DNA of 64,000 nt from the NCBI RefSeq assembly GCF_003286085.1, contig NW_020825313.1:186001-250000 (forward strand), in the 5' to 3' direction. The notes beneath the pieces are model-generated. The model did not search any database and had not been told where the DNA came from. It saw only the letters and a program-made list of their open reading frames with translations. Origin of the DNA: Drosophila persimilis (taxonomy: Eukaryota > Arthropoda > Insecta > Diptera > Drosophilidae). Of the stretch, positions 1 to 10,654 are shown piece by piece. How positions within the stretch are numbered: the stretch's first letter is position 1; every line of letters begins with the position of its first letter. A program made the translations under genes and the position numbers.

Positions 1-964
1 TCCTTTGTAGACAGCCTCCACGATGCCCTTGCGCCACTCGCATCTGGGCAAGGCTGGATCGTAGATGAAGACCATGTCACCCTTGCGAATCGGCTCCGTC
101 CTCTGGAACCAAAACTCACCAGTACGTGATCCCTCGGCGTTATCTTCTTCAAAGTGCAGCGCCGAACCTTCTTCACTCACTGCACCATTCGTTCCCAGAC
201 TCCTCCTTCAGATGGATTCACTGGGCAGTTGAAAACACACTCGATGCCTCGGCCAGATAGCTCAATCTGAATCCTTTCTGACTCGAACACGTCGCCAAAT
301 CGTCTGGCTTCCCTGTCAGCTCCTATTAAGTTCTTGCCGTTGTGACTGCGAAGTCTATGTACTGGGCCTCGACGGAAGACGAAGTTTCGTATCGCAATTA
401 TACAGGAATCAGTTGACAGGTCATATGGCAACTCCAGATGTATCGCCCTGGTCGTCAGGCACGTGAAAAGGGCGACCCAGCGCTTCTCCGTGTGCCGCGA
501 TACTTTCACCAATAGTGGTCCAAAGAAATCCAGTCCGGTATTCTTAAATGGCCAGCCATTGGTCTCGGCAGGAGTCCCATTATTGGCGGCGCAGCCCGCG
601 CCCGATGCAACTTGCACACGTTGCATGCTGAGATCGTCTTCCGTAGTATGCGTCTCAGCTTCGTAATAAAGAACCTTGTTCGGATCTCCGCAATCGTAGC
701 AGCCACGTTTTGATGCTCCATCTTGGCGTGGAAATGATGCACAATCGTCTCCGTAAGACTGTGCTTGTGTGACAGGATTATTGGCCTCATCGCACTGTAT
801 GGCATACACAATGCGGCATCCACTCTGCCGTATGCTCGCAGAACTGCATGGTCATCTATGTATGGCGCCAGTCCTCGAATGTCGCTTCCACTGGCGATCG
901 TCTTGCCGTCTTCTGTCGACCGCATCTCCTTCGGAAACGCCTCACGTTGTGCCTGTCTGACCAA
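1..964 (-). pseudogene. pol: BEL/Pao integrase (broken)
   Basis: The zinc-binding region (CNVCKLHRA at about 590-620) lies in the same frame as the upstream RT. A frameshift near 550-570 moves the core into another frame, where GLDFFGPL carries the first catalytic Asp. The second catalytic site reads RSHNGKN, with His in place of the usual Asp, so the core would be inactive even if joined. The Glu lies in GGVWERMV near 185-205. An in-frame TGA follows at about 177. The usual stretch between the core and the C-terminal domain is missing. GDMVFIYDPALPR near 60-95 is the BEL-type C-terminal (DUF5641-like) motif. The product would insert cDNA into the genome. Confidence 0.8.
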
Positions 965-1040
965 CAGGTTCTCCGCGGCCTCACACTCTGCTGCAGTGAG
1001 GCCGTAGTTCTCAAGCTCGCTTCTTTGTCCACGGCATCAG

Positions 1041-1765
1041 CGCGTGAACCTTAGAACCCAGGCTGTAGTCCTGAGTAACCGACTGTAGCTTGAGAATCTC
1101 TGAAAGGAAATAAAAACGTCGTTCGCTGCCACCAACGAAAACTCACTTGGCATTTCCTCTTCGTCGTTATCATACGGAACTCGTTCAAATCAGGCTGCAG
1201 GCTGCGGCCAGCTGACCGCCGGCTGCCTCAAAAATGCTGGTCCGCCTAGCCAACGTGACTTCTGACTGAGCTCCACGGGGCATTGCGAACGTGTCGCATC
1301 ATCCGCCGCATTGTCGGCTGTTGGTACCCATCTCCATTGGGCTACCTTCGTCGACTCCAAGATTTCTGCCACCCGATTGCCGACGAACTTCTTATATAGT
1401 CGGTGGGTGCTGCCGATCCATCTTAGCACCGTCTTGGAGTCAGTCCATAAAACGATAACACTGATGGCCACACTGTGTTCCCTCTTGACAGTGTCCATCA
1501 GCCTGGTTCCTAGAACTGCTGCCTGCAGCTCCAACCGTGGGATTGACATTGTTCTCATCGGCGCGCACTTCTTTTTGGCACATACGAAGCTCACCAGCAC
1601 GTCGTCATCCTCATAGGTGACCCTCCAGTAGGCCACTGCCGCGAATGCAGACTGACTTGCATCCACGAAGACGTGCATTTCTATAGCCTTCACGAGTCCA
1701 CGCCCGAAGTAATGGCGAGGACATCGGAACTGTCCCACGGCGTCCATTTCATTGCGCCAATTCAC
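1041..1765 (-). pseudogene. pol: BEL/Pao RNase H / A17-type region
   Basis: The frame at 1190-1765 has BEL features: VFVDASQSAFAAVAY, PRLELQAAVLGTRL, VLWTDSKTVLRWI and WRWVPTADNAADDATR. These match the linker and RNase H-like part of BEL pol, which removes template RNA. The frame is cut by a TGA at about 1188-1190. It reads on through VAANDVFISFQRFSS to a second TGA near 1040 and then into the integrase zinc region. So it is one reading frame with nonsense mutations. Confidence 0.75.
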
Positions 1766-1828
1766 AAAGGCCTAGTATATCTCGTCCGGAAGTGGTTCAT
1801 CCCACTGGATCTTCTGCCTCCAAATCTT

Positions 1829-2420
1829 TCATAGCAGCAACTTCGCTGTTATCATAAGACAACACAGGAATTCCAGGGGATCGAACGTGGACATGACCAA
1901 GCTAAAATACTGCCTCTTGGTAGGGACTCGATCGCCGTTCAATACGCTGCTTGGAACTCGATGATACTTCACAGTGAACCTGAAATCGTCCGTGACTGCC
2001 TGCCAACACATTCCGATAATCTGTTCAGCCTCATTCCATCCGACGCTCACGCTTCGTCCTGGTGGGCCCAATGACGTCTCCACAATTGGTGAGCTGGATG
2101 AAAACTGGCACAGCTCAAATCCAGCGTTCGCATGTATCTCCTTCACTCGGGTAGATACGCTGATGGCTTCGCTCTCGGTAGCAAAGCTGTCCACATAGTC
2201 ATCCACATAATGACAGTCGTTGATGGCCTTGACTGCTCTTGGATCCGAATGTCGAAACTGTTCAGCATTCACAGTCTTCACGTAATGCGCAGCGCTTGGC
2301 GAGCAGACTGCTCCAAAGGTCATTACGATCATCTCGTAGATGTCAGGATCTCTTCTGTCATCGCCATCTCTCCACAGAAACCGTTTGGAACATCTGTCTT
2401 CGGGTTGGATCTGGATCAGT
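1829..2420 (-). pseudogene. pol: BEL/Pao reverse transcriptase, C-terminal part
   Basis: The frame contains IQPEDRCSKRFLWRDGD, IYEMIVMTFGAVCSPSAAHY and the active-site region CHYVDDYVDSFAT (YVDD). These are typical of BEL/Pao RT rather than Gypsy RT. The N-terminal half of RT is missing because the frame runs into the leader of the neighbouring 412-like element. The first residues of the open frame (a Leu/Gln-rich stretch) are that foreign leader, so the ATG at 2470 is not a real start. Confident for family, certain to be partial. Confidence 0.8.
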
Positions 2421-2425
2421 CCGGC

Positions 2426-3232
2426 CAACAGGAGGAATACCAACAGTTGCTGCAGCAGCAGCAGTAACATCTAAAACTTAAAAACGAAATGGAGCGAAAC
2501 TGAACGCAGTAAGTAGAGTGGTACGTGTGGCAAAAGAGGCGGCGTAGTAAAACGCCTGAGAGCCAGAAGGGCAACACTGCTCAAACTGCTAAATAGCAAC
2601 GATAATTTGCCGTGGAGCACATCTGTGAAATTACACACAGAGCTCGATCACATCAAATTGTTGCTAGCAGAAAAGAAAAAGAAAGAGCCAATGCACACAA
2701 CCACCTACACTGCAATACAAAATATCAGTAAAATATTAATCGTAACTCCACCACCCCAAACGACAGAAATAGCAAAGCCAAGGAAGACCTGCCCGAACGA
2801 CTGCGAGGGACCTCTACACTGGCCGCATTGCGAGTACACCTGTGCAGCCTGCACCGGTGCCCCAACAGAGAAGCAGTAGAAGCCTGTGCAGCCAGCACCG
2901 GCCTCGTCTAGCGCAACAAGCTAGACCCGGAGCAGTAAACCGACAACGCTTCCTAGAGCGCCCACCGCCAAACAAAATTTTTGCTAAATGCCTGCGATGC
3001 AGGCAACTTTAACTGTAAAATCTAAAATTGTAAAATTGAGCGGAATAACATCTGCCCAATTAGAGTGAGGCCTGTAAAGCCACACAAACACTAGGCAGAA
3101 AAAAAAAAAAAATGTAAAAACTGAAAAAAAAAATATAGAAATTATAAATTAATTTCAAAAATTAACAAAGAATTTATACAGTAGTATAAAAGAAAAAAAA
3201 AAATTTTTGTTTTTGCATTAAATTATATACAT
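2426..3232 (+). other. leader region of element H
   Basis: No gene is supported here. It aligns by eye, in order, with the leader of element E (32600 down to 31740). Shared landmarks are the CAG-rich start, a segment ending near 2590, the CACCGGTGCCCCAAC segment near 2850 and the GGCCTGTAAAGCCACAC segment near 3068. A 90-codon open frame at 2607-2879 has no counterpart at the same place in E, so I treat it as chance. The end of the leader is A/T-rich with long A runs (3100-3230). Confidence 0.6.
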
Positions 3233-3502
3233 ATGTCACAAACAAACAAAATAAGTAAATTTGAAGAAAATTTCGAAAATTTTTACACAATGGGTTTAGT
3301 AGATGTAAAATCGGTAGATTCGACAGCGAATGTAATAAACAAAGTCGAAGTCAATAACACCGACCTAAAGTTAATAACAATACTTATTGCTATTATTTTT
3401 ATTATAATCATAGGACATCTATTATATAAATTGTATAAACTACATAATAGATGCATAAAGAAACGCTATCAAAGCCGGGCAGATGAGCTGGACAAAATTT
3501 AA
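3233..3502 (+). CDS. small membrane-protein ORF of 412-like element H
   Basis: This is an 89-codon open frame upstream of gag. Residues about 45-67 form one strongly hydrophobic segment (LKLITILIAIIFIIIIGHLL), followed by a basic tail (KLYKLHNRCIKKRYQSR). Its layout matches the 87-codon frame at 31470-31733 in element E: both contain STANVIN before the membrane segment and LYKLHN-C-KK after it. Short ORFs before gag are known in 412-group elements; their function is not established. The frame is intact and the ATG follows an A-rich leader. The protein is probably a single-pass membrane protein. Confidence 0.6.
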   Translation: MSQTNKISKFEENFENFYTMGLVDVKSVDSTANVINKVEVNNTDLKLITILIAIIFIIIIGHLLYKLYKLHNRCIKKRYQSRADELDKI

Positions 3503-3640
3503 AACAAATTTATAATGGTAACGAAAATTGGCTAAAAATAAAAGAAAAAGTCCAAAACGAATCATGAATACAAATATATCATTATTTGATTGAAAATCTA
3601 TAGATGTTTTTGCACATTTTAATAATTATTTTAAAATGAA

Positions 3641-4906
3641 ATGGAATGGCAAAATATTAATGCCGCATTAGTTAAAATAAAAGAAAATTTTGATAAATCA
3701 TACAAGTGTCTAGCACAAAATAGGAATATTTCAAACGAAACTATAAGTAGACACGCGACAATATTAGTTGCATGTTTTAACCAAGCTCGTTCCCTGATAC
3801 ACGACAATAAAGAAAAGTTAAATACTCAGCATTGGTCGTATGTATCAAGATTTTTGAATAGATTAAAAACAAATTTAAATAGCATCAAATCAAAATATTC
3901 ACTAGACATAACTATACCTTCGATTTTGAATACTCCAGTATTAGTCGAGGAAGACACAAACACAGATTTAGAGAGCGAATCTGAAATCGCAAGCGGTTCA
4001 GATACACATATAAAAGAAGAAGACCTAGGCGACCTTACGATACCAGCGGTAATCACACTAACCAATCTATTTGATTCTGAATCAGAGTCTATTACTGAAG
4101 TAAAAACTCTAAAAATGGCCATGTCACAACTAGAATTTCTTAAGCTAGCCGCTTCACTCATACCTGAGTTTAGTGGAAAGCCTGAGAATCTACAAAGTTT
4201 CATTGATGCTCTTAGCTTAGTGGATTCACTTAAGGGAACACATGAAACTACAGCAGTCAACCTAATAAAAACTAAACTCAAAGGCCATATTCGAAACTTA
4301 ATCAGCACTGAACAAACAATAGTGTCCATAATAGACAAACTAAAAAGCGGTATAAAAGGCGAATCAGCCAAAGCAATATCAGCTAAATTGTTCAATCTGC
4401 AGCAAAAGCAAAATACGGCAAGTCAATATATTCAAGAAGTTGAACAGTTGACAAGGGCTTTGCAATCGGCACATATGATTAACGGTGTATCGCAAGAATA
4501 TGCCGAAGAATTGAGCCTACAAGTTGCTGTAAAATCAATCATAGTAAACAGCACAATTGACGAAGTTAGGTCTGTAATGAAATCACGAAATTTCAATACA
4601 ATGAGTGAGATTACAACTGTGTTCGTCGATAGTTGCACATACTGCGTCTGACACCCAAATACAGTCCTATATGCTGCACAACAAAGATATAACACTAACC
4701 GAGCGTATAACCGCGGAAACTACCGTGGAAATTACCAAAATAATAATTTTGGCAACAATAGAGGTAGAGGCCAATATAGAGGAAACTATAGAGGCCGCGG
4801 TAACTCATACAGAGGCCATAACAATAATAATGGCAATAACAACAATGTGAGAATTGCCCAGAATGCATCGGGAAACTCACAACAGCCCTTAGGTACACAG
4901 CAATAG
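3641..4906 (+). pseudogene. gag: 412-like gag with one premature stop
   Basis: The gag frame starts MEWQNINAALV, matching the start MEWNALARKIN in element E. It runs 336 codons to a TGA at 4649-4651. The same frame continues past the stop as an Asn/Arg/Gly-rich nucleocapsid-like tail (NRGNYRGNYQNNN, RGRGQYRGNYRGRG) and ends at TAG 4904-4906. A single nonsense mutation therefore separates the capsid part from the RNA-binding tail. There is no CCHC knuckle; RG boxes replace it, as is seen in this group. Gag would form the particle and bind element RNA. Confidence 0.75.
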
Positions 4907-4911
4907 ACAGT

Positions 4912-7597
4912 AAAAAGGTTCATTCGATTAATCTTAGTGTAAATATATTCGTAACATTCACAAACGTAGCTACAGGCAAGAAATTAATATTTTTGATAGA
5001 TACTGGTGCAGACATATCTCTGTTAAAAGACAATTCAGACACTTTTAATGACATAAACATGGACAACAAAATAAATATTCAGGGAATCAATCAAGGATTA
5101 ATTTAATCTAAAGGAATGACATCCTTAGAAATACAAACAACTAAATATATAATTACACACAACTTCCATATTGTCGAATCAACTTTTTCTATACCGTGTG
5201 ATGGAATTTTAGGAATAGATTTTATTAAAAAATATAATTGCCAACTAGATTTCACACCTTCAAAAGATCTGCTCATAATAAGACCAGACAATCTAAACTA
5301 CCCTATTTATGTTCCCATAAATTACAGCTCTGGTAATAATACAATAGTGTTACCAGCACGATCCGAAGTTGTCCGTAAAATTGAGTTAACTTCAAATGAA
5401 GATAGCATTTTTATTCCGAACCAGGAAATTCAACCTGGTATATATGCAGCAAACACAGTCGTAACAACTGCAAATGGATTCGTCCGTTTACTTAATACAA
5501 CTAGTACCGACCAAATGATTAATATAAATAAGTTGAATTATGAACCATTAGCAAATTATGATATATCCGAAAGAAATAATGAAACTAGAACGAACGATGT
5601 TATATCAAAGTTATCTAAAAATTTTCCAAAACTATTTAATAAACAATTAAAAGAACTTTGTTGTAACTACGCAGACATATTCGGACTTGATACCGAATCA
5701 ATAGCAACCAATAATTTTTACAAGCAGAAACTAAGATTGAAAGATAATGAACCTGTATATATAAAAAATTATAGAAATCCTCATAGTCAAAAAGACGAAA
5801 TCCAAGCTCAAGTCGATAAACTAATCAAAGATAGAATAGTTGAACCGTCAGCCTCAGAATACAACAGTGCACTTTTACTAGTACCAAAGAAATCCATAGA
5901 TAACAAAAAGAAAAAATGGCTATTAGTAGTTGTCTATCGCCAAATTAATAAAAAATTACTATCCGATAAATTTCCACTTCCTAGGATCGATGATATCTTG
6001 GATCAACTAGGAAGAGCAAAATATTTCTCTTGCCTTGACTTAATGTCAGGATTCCATCAGATTGAGCTAGACGAAAACTCTAGAGATATAACATCCTTTT
6101 CAACGAGCAATGGCTCTTATCGCTTCACGCGATTACCATTTGGTTTGAAAATAGCTCCCAATTCATTCCAAAGAATGATGACTATCGCATTCTCTGGACT
6201 TGAACCATCACAAGCATTCCTCTATATGGATGACTTAATAGTAATCGGTTGTTCCGAAAAACACATGCTTAACAATTTAGCTAGTGTTTTTGACATGTGT
6301 AGGAAACACAACTTGAAGCTACATCCTGAAAAATGTTCATTTTTCATGCATGAAGTCACATTTTTGGGTGCACAAATGCACAGATAAGGGAATCTTACCA
6401 GATGACAAAAAGTTTGACGTCATATTAAATTATCCAGTTCCACATGACTCTGATAGCGCTAGACGTTTTATAGCATTTTGTAATTACTACAGACGATTCA
6501 TCAAAAATTTCGCCGATTATTCTAGGCATATAACAAGATTAAATAAAAGGAATGTTCCATTTGAATGGACTAATGAATGTCAAAATGCATTTGAATATCT
6601 TAAAGCTCAATTAATAAAGCCTACTCTGTTACAATATCCAGATTTTACGAAAGAATTTTGTATAATCACAGATGCTAGTAAGCAAGCCTGTGGTGCAGTG
6701 CTAACACAAGCCCACAACGGAACTCAACTCCCAATAGCTTACGCATCGAGAGCATTTACCAAAGGAGATAGTAACAAAAGTACGACGGAACAAGAGTTAA
6801 CAGCTATTTATTGGGCAATCACCAAATTTAGACCCTATGTCTACGGAACTCATTTCATAGTAAAAACAGACCATAGACCACTAACATTTTTGTTTTCAAT
6901 GACAAACCCCAGTTCTAAATTAACGCGTATGAGACTTGAATTAGAGGAGTATAATTTTACTGTAGAGTACCTAAGAGGCAAAGATAATTTTGTAGCCGAT
7001 GCATTGTCACGGATAACAATATCTGAACTAAAAGACATACAAAATAAAGTCCTGAAAGTCACTACCAGGTATCAAAGTAGACAAAAATTCTGCGCAGAAA
7101 ACAACAAAGTAGAGATGCCAAAGCAATCTACCGAAACAGCTTCTCAGCCCAACGTATACGAAGTCATTAATAATGATGAAGTACGTAAAGTAGTGACCTT
7201 GCATATAAAAGATATGCTATGTTTCTTTAAACATGGTAAGAAAATTTTAGCAAGAACTGATATTGGAGATTTATATACTAATAATGGAAATATTGACTTA
7301 GGACAACTATTTCCAAGGCTAGAAATAGAAGCCGGTATATTAAAAATCAGCCAATTGAAAATGGCACCGTGGGAAAATATCTTTGAAAAGGTTTCAATAG
7401 ATTATTTCAAAATTATGGCCAATAAAATATTGAAAACATTGAGAGTAGCGCTACTCAACCCGGTGACCACATTAACAAATGTTAAAGAGAAAGAAGCTAT
7501 ATTGTCTACACTACATGATGATCCAGTACAAGGAGGTCACACAGGCATTGCAAAACCTTGGCCAAGGTCAAAAGACATTATTACTGGAAAGGTATGA
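4912..7597 (+). pseudogene. pol: 412-like pol: protease, RT, RNase H (broken)
   Basis: The retropepsin motif LIDTGADIS is at about 4993-5020. An in-frame TAA at about 5104 follows it, and the frame then runs to 6387. RT motifs are visible: LDLMSGFHQIEL, FTRLPFGL and YMDD in LYMDDLIVIG near 6225. One extra base near 6367 shifts the frame, and RT/RNase H continues in the frame 6350-7597 (TDASKQACGAVLTQ, KTDHRPLTFLF, VADALSR). The product would copy the genomic RNA and degrade it. The two breaks make it inactive. Codon use is strongly A/T-rich, like the rest of H. Confidence 0.8.
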
Positions 7598-8508
7598 CTC
7601 GCGATATAACAGAGCACATCCGGAAATGTCAGAAATGTCAAAAAGCAAAAACAACAACAAATATAAAGACCCCTTTAACAATTACAGAAACCTCGATGAA
7701 GGCTTTTGACAGAGTGATAGTGGATACAATTGGTCCACTACCCAAGTCAGAAAAAGGCAATGAATATGCAGTCACGCTCATATGTGACTTGACTAAATAT
7801 CTAGTTGCTATACCTGTCGCAAATAAAAGCGCAGCAACTGTTGCAACGGCAATATTTGAATCATTTATTCTCAAGTACGGTCCAATGAAGACGTTCATTT
7901 CGGACATGGGAACGGGATATAAAAATTCAATTATAAACGATTTGTGCAAATATTTAAAAATAAAAAATATAACATCAACTGCACACCATCATCAAACTGT
8001 TGGAACAATAGAAAGAAGCCACAGAACATTTAACGAATACATACGATCCTATATATCAGTAAATAAAACTGATTGGGACGTATGGCTTCCATATTTTGTT
8101 TATTGTTTCAATACAACCCCCTCTATGGCACATAATTAATGTCCATATGAGTAAGTATTTGGTAAGACTAATAATCTACCAAAGTATTTTGATAGCATAA
8201 GTAATATAGAACCTATATATAACATAGAAGACTACGCTAAAGAAAGTAGATATAGATTAGAAGTAGCATACAAAAGAGCAAGAAATATGCTCGAGTTAAA
8301 TAAACAGAAAAATAAGGAATCATATGATTTAAAAACTAGGAACATAACGCTATCAATAGGAGATAAAGTTCTACTAAAAAACGAAGTAGGCCATAAGCTA
8401 GATCTTAAATACACAGGGCCCTATATAGTTGAAAAAATCGAAGATAATGATAATATAGTTATTTACGGAAATAAGAATAAAAAACAAACAGTTCATAAAG
8501 AAGGTTAA
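7540..8508 (+). pseudogene. pol: 412-like integrase (broken)
   Basis: The integrase lies in a new frame relative to RNase H; the shift is near 7550. The zinc region ends in CQKCQKAK (7630-7650). The catalytic triad is visible: Asp in VDTIGPLP (~7720), Asp in ISDMGTGY (~7900) and Glu in TIERSHRTFNEYI (~8010). Two in-frame stops, at about 8137 and 8150, cut the C-terminal half. That half continues in the same frame to 8508 with the chromodomain-less GDKVLLKNEVGHKL / YTGPYIVEKI motif. The protein would insert the cDNA. Confidence 0.78.
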
Positions 8509-8740
8509 AAATTTTTAATTCATAACAGACACAAAATAAAATAAAATAAAATAAAAAAAAGAGAAAAAAAAATTAATTATACAAGATGTGCAAAAAGATA
8601 TGTATAAACAAAACAAAAAAAAACATTATAATTAAATTACAAATACAAAAAATCCTCAAATCAAAAATTTTTTATATATATAAAATAAATTTAAGTAAAA
8701 TAACTGCATTTAATTACGTTATTTTTCAAAAGGAGGGAGA
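8509..8740 (+). other. 3' untranslated region and polypurine tract of H
   Basis: This is an A/T-rich stretch with long A runs and no supported gene. It ends in AAAAGGAGGGAGA (8728-8740), a good polypurine tract directly before the LTR start TGCAGTATG. It would prime plus-strand DNA synthesis. Confidence 0.65.
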
Positions 8741-8907
8741 TGCAGTATGTGCATATATTGAGTGTACACTGTACCCAATGGTTAACAATAAATGTATCAG
8801 CAACACATTGTTGCAGTACACAAACAAGACCACTTCAAGTGAGCGTGCAATATGATCGCCGCTTATGCGCTAAGCTAAGTCAGCATTCCCACTTGAAGCA
8901 TATATAT
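8741..8907 (+). repeat. partial 3' LTR of element H
   Basis: It begins TGCAGTATGTGC right after the polypurine tract and stops at TATATAT where the errantivirus A LTR starts. The remaining part of the LTR is not found on the far side of A, because A's 3' end has been fused to element B. Confidence 0.65.
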
Positions 8908-9420
8908 AGTGACATATCCATAATTCCCCACATCCCATACACATTATGTTTATGTACAATTCATCCACCCCATCCACACAAGTAACAGGACCCCACTCAA
9001 GAATCAATAACTGTTTCTTCCCATACTCCAAGCTAGGGCCCCCCATAATATAAACAATGGACCACATTGTTTCATCAACATTAGAATCACGCCACTCTCG
9101 AGAAATCGATTCTTTAGAATCACGCCACTCATGAGGACCAATCAAAGCTAGACATAAAACCAAGGAGTATCACATTCACATTAACACCGATCGCCAGCAG
9201 TGGATGCCTTTCATCAAAGCCGACGCATCCCCAAATATCGATCCAGGCACGTACGCCACCGACACGAAGATGCAGCCGAGGAAAGCAACGCCCGAAGCCA
9301 GAGTCGGGAGTTCCAAGAGAAGGGCTCATGGAAACTAGCCAGCAGCAGAGAGATCAGTTCCGTTTGAGACAAGCAGACCGAAAGTCAAGTCGGGGAATTC
9401 ATTCATGCGGATATTTAACT
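8908..9420 (+). repeat. 5' LTR of element A
   Basis: The LTR is 513 bp, against about 594 bp in elements B and C. It differs by two internal losses: one near 9171-9180, and one of about 70 bp near 9402, just before the terminal GCGGATATTTAACT. The A 3' LTR keeps the first of these sequences, so the two LTRs of A have different structures. Confidence 0.85.
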
Positions 9421-9438
9421 GGCGCAGTCGGTAGGATT
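9421..9438 (+). promoter_or_regulatory. primer binding site of element A
   Basis: GGCGCAGTCGGTAGGATT directly follows the LTR end AACT. The same 18 bases follow the 5' LTRs of B and C. A tRNA-Ser-type primer is known for the 17.6/297 group. Confidence 0.75.
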
Positions 9439-9631
9439 TCGTTTAAAATTAACACCTATATTTCGGTAATGGTCAGCTTGTGTAATTTATAATTACTGTG
9501 ATCACGTAATCCCGGAATTGTTAATAAAATTGTGAAATCCGCCAAAGAACCTATGTGCTGCAAGCACATACGATTTGCAAAACTAATTTAAGTGAACTGA
9601 AGTAAGCGGAGATAGTGAATCACCAAGGACA

Positions 9632-10654
9632 GTGAAACACTTAATACAAAATCAAAAAAACTTACAAGTGAACCAAAATAAAGTTAAAAACTACAACAAA
9701 ACAAAACCCAATCAATCATTGAGCGAAATCCACTTGAACCAGGCACTGCTGTCGATCCGACAAATACCTGCCTATGACGGTTCATCTGGACAGCTAAGCT
9801 CATTTATCAAACGAATCGAATATGTATGCGCATTATATCCAACTGAAGATCTTCGCCAACAAAGGATCCTATTTGGAGCGACCGAGATCCAACTGTCAGG
9901 AGAGGCACAACGCATATCGCAAATGATACAACCCAACACGTGGCTCGAACTGAAGACGGCGCTGATCAACGAGTTCAAAAATCACACACCATATGAAGAA
10001 CTCTTACGACAACTATACACCACCAGATTCAACGGCAGTCTTCGTAAGTTTATAGAAGAATTAGAGATAAAAGCATTATTAATAAACAATAAGCTAAACT
10101 TAGAAAACATACCAAAAAATAATGTCATTTATAAAAACGCTTTGAACAACACAATTAAAGATGTCATTACTCGAAAACTTCCTGACAGAATGTTCATGAC
10201 CTTAGCAAGAAAAGATATTACCACATTGTCTAATCTTAAGAAGGCAGCACAAGAAGAAGGATTGTACGAAGCTAGTACAACAGATTCAGGTACAAATAAA
10301 GATCAATCGAAATCGTCTCAATCAAATCGAAAGAATGTTGGAAACTATTATCCAAATTATAATACTACTAACTATCACAATCAAACTCAGAGTTCATCTG
10401 GAACAGGTCAGACTAATCGAACAAATCAAAATCAAAATTCCCAAAATCCTGGATTATACAATGAGTTCGAAAATTCCTTGAATCAAGGTAGGGCTCAGAA
10501 TCCATTCAATCAGCAAATATCTCAAAACCAAGCTAGTGGGAGTGGACCCAACCAACCTACTAAAAGAGGGAGGGAGAGCCAGAGTGGCCAAACGAAGATG
10601 GACGTAAATTTTCATCAAGCCGCCTCGGAAGAAACCGAGGAGGACCCTATATAA
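9632..10654 (+). pseudogene. gag: errantivirus A gag, normal start lost
   Basis: This 340-codon frame matches the B gag frame (20477-21433) from SLSEIHLNQALLS onward. It keeps the capsid-like region and the Asn/Gln-rich tail ending EETEEDPI. Compared with B, 28 bp are missing just before SLSEIH, and these held the ATG (MALPPL in B). The open frame now begins at an upstream ATG in leader sequence, adding about 30 leader-derived residues. No CCHC knuckle is seen, as is usual for this group. Pol starts in the -1 frame at the 3' end, suggesting -1 frameshift expression. Confidence 0.8.

Larger units (their letters stand above)
1..2425 (-). mobile_element. BEL/Pao LTR retrotransposon, pol remnant
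   Basis: Read on the minus strand, the order from high to low coordinate is reverse transcriptase, RNase H/A17 linker, integrase zinc region, integrase core and integrase C-terminal domain. This is the BEL/Pao pol order. The left end runs out of the window. The right end stops where the leader of the 412-like element begins at about 2425. No LTR, gag or protease is present here. Frameshifts, in-frame stops and an internal deletion show it is dead. Confidence 0.85.
2426..8907 (+). mobile_element. 412/mdg1-group Gypsy element H, 5'-truncated
   Basis: The order is leader, small membrane ORF, gag, protease, RT, RNase H, integrase, polypurine tract and a partial 3' LTR. RT and integrase carry 412/mdg1-type motifs (YMDDLIVIGCSEKHM, VDTIGPLPKSEKGNEYA). 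The partial LTR begins TGCAGTATGTGC, close to the LTR start of the second 412-like element here (TGTAGTATGTTG). The 5' LTR and primer site are missing. The 3' LTR is interrupted after 167 bp by errantivirus A. Stops in gag, protease and integrase and frameshifts in RT and near the integrase start make it inactive. Confidence 0.82.

Noticed and set aside
1095..1147. A short canonical-looking intron on the minus strand (GTGAGT ... TTTCAG) in the BEL remnant.
   Set aside because: The supposed intron reads through as BEL coding sequence (VAANDVFISFQRFSS) in the frame shared with flanking RNase H and integrase sequence, so it is coding and not an intron.
2607..2879. A 90-codon Cys-containing ORF in the H leader.
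   Set aside because: The aligned leader of E has no matching frame; a chance ORF in noncoding leader is more likely.
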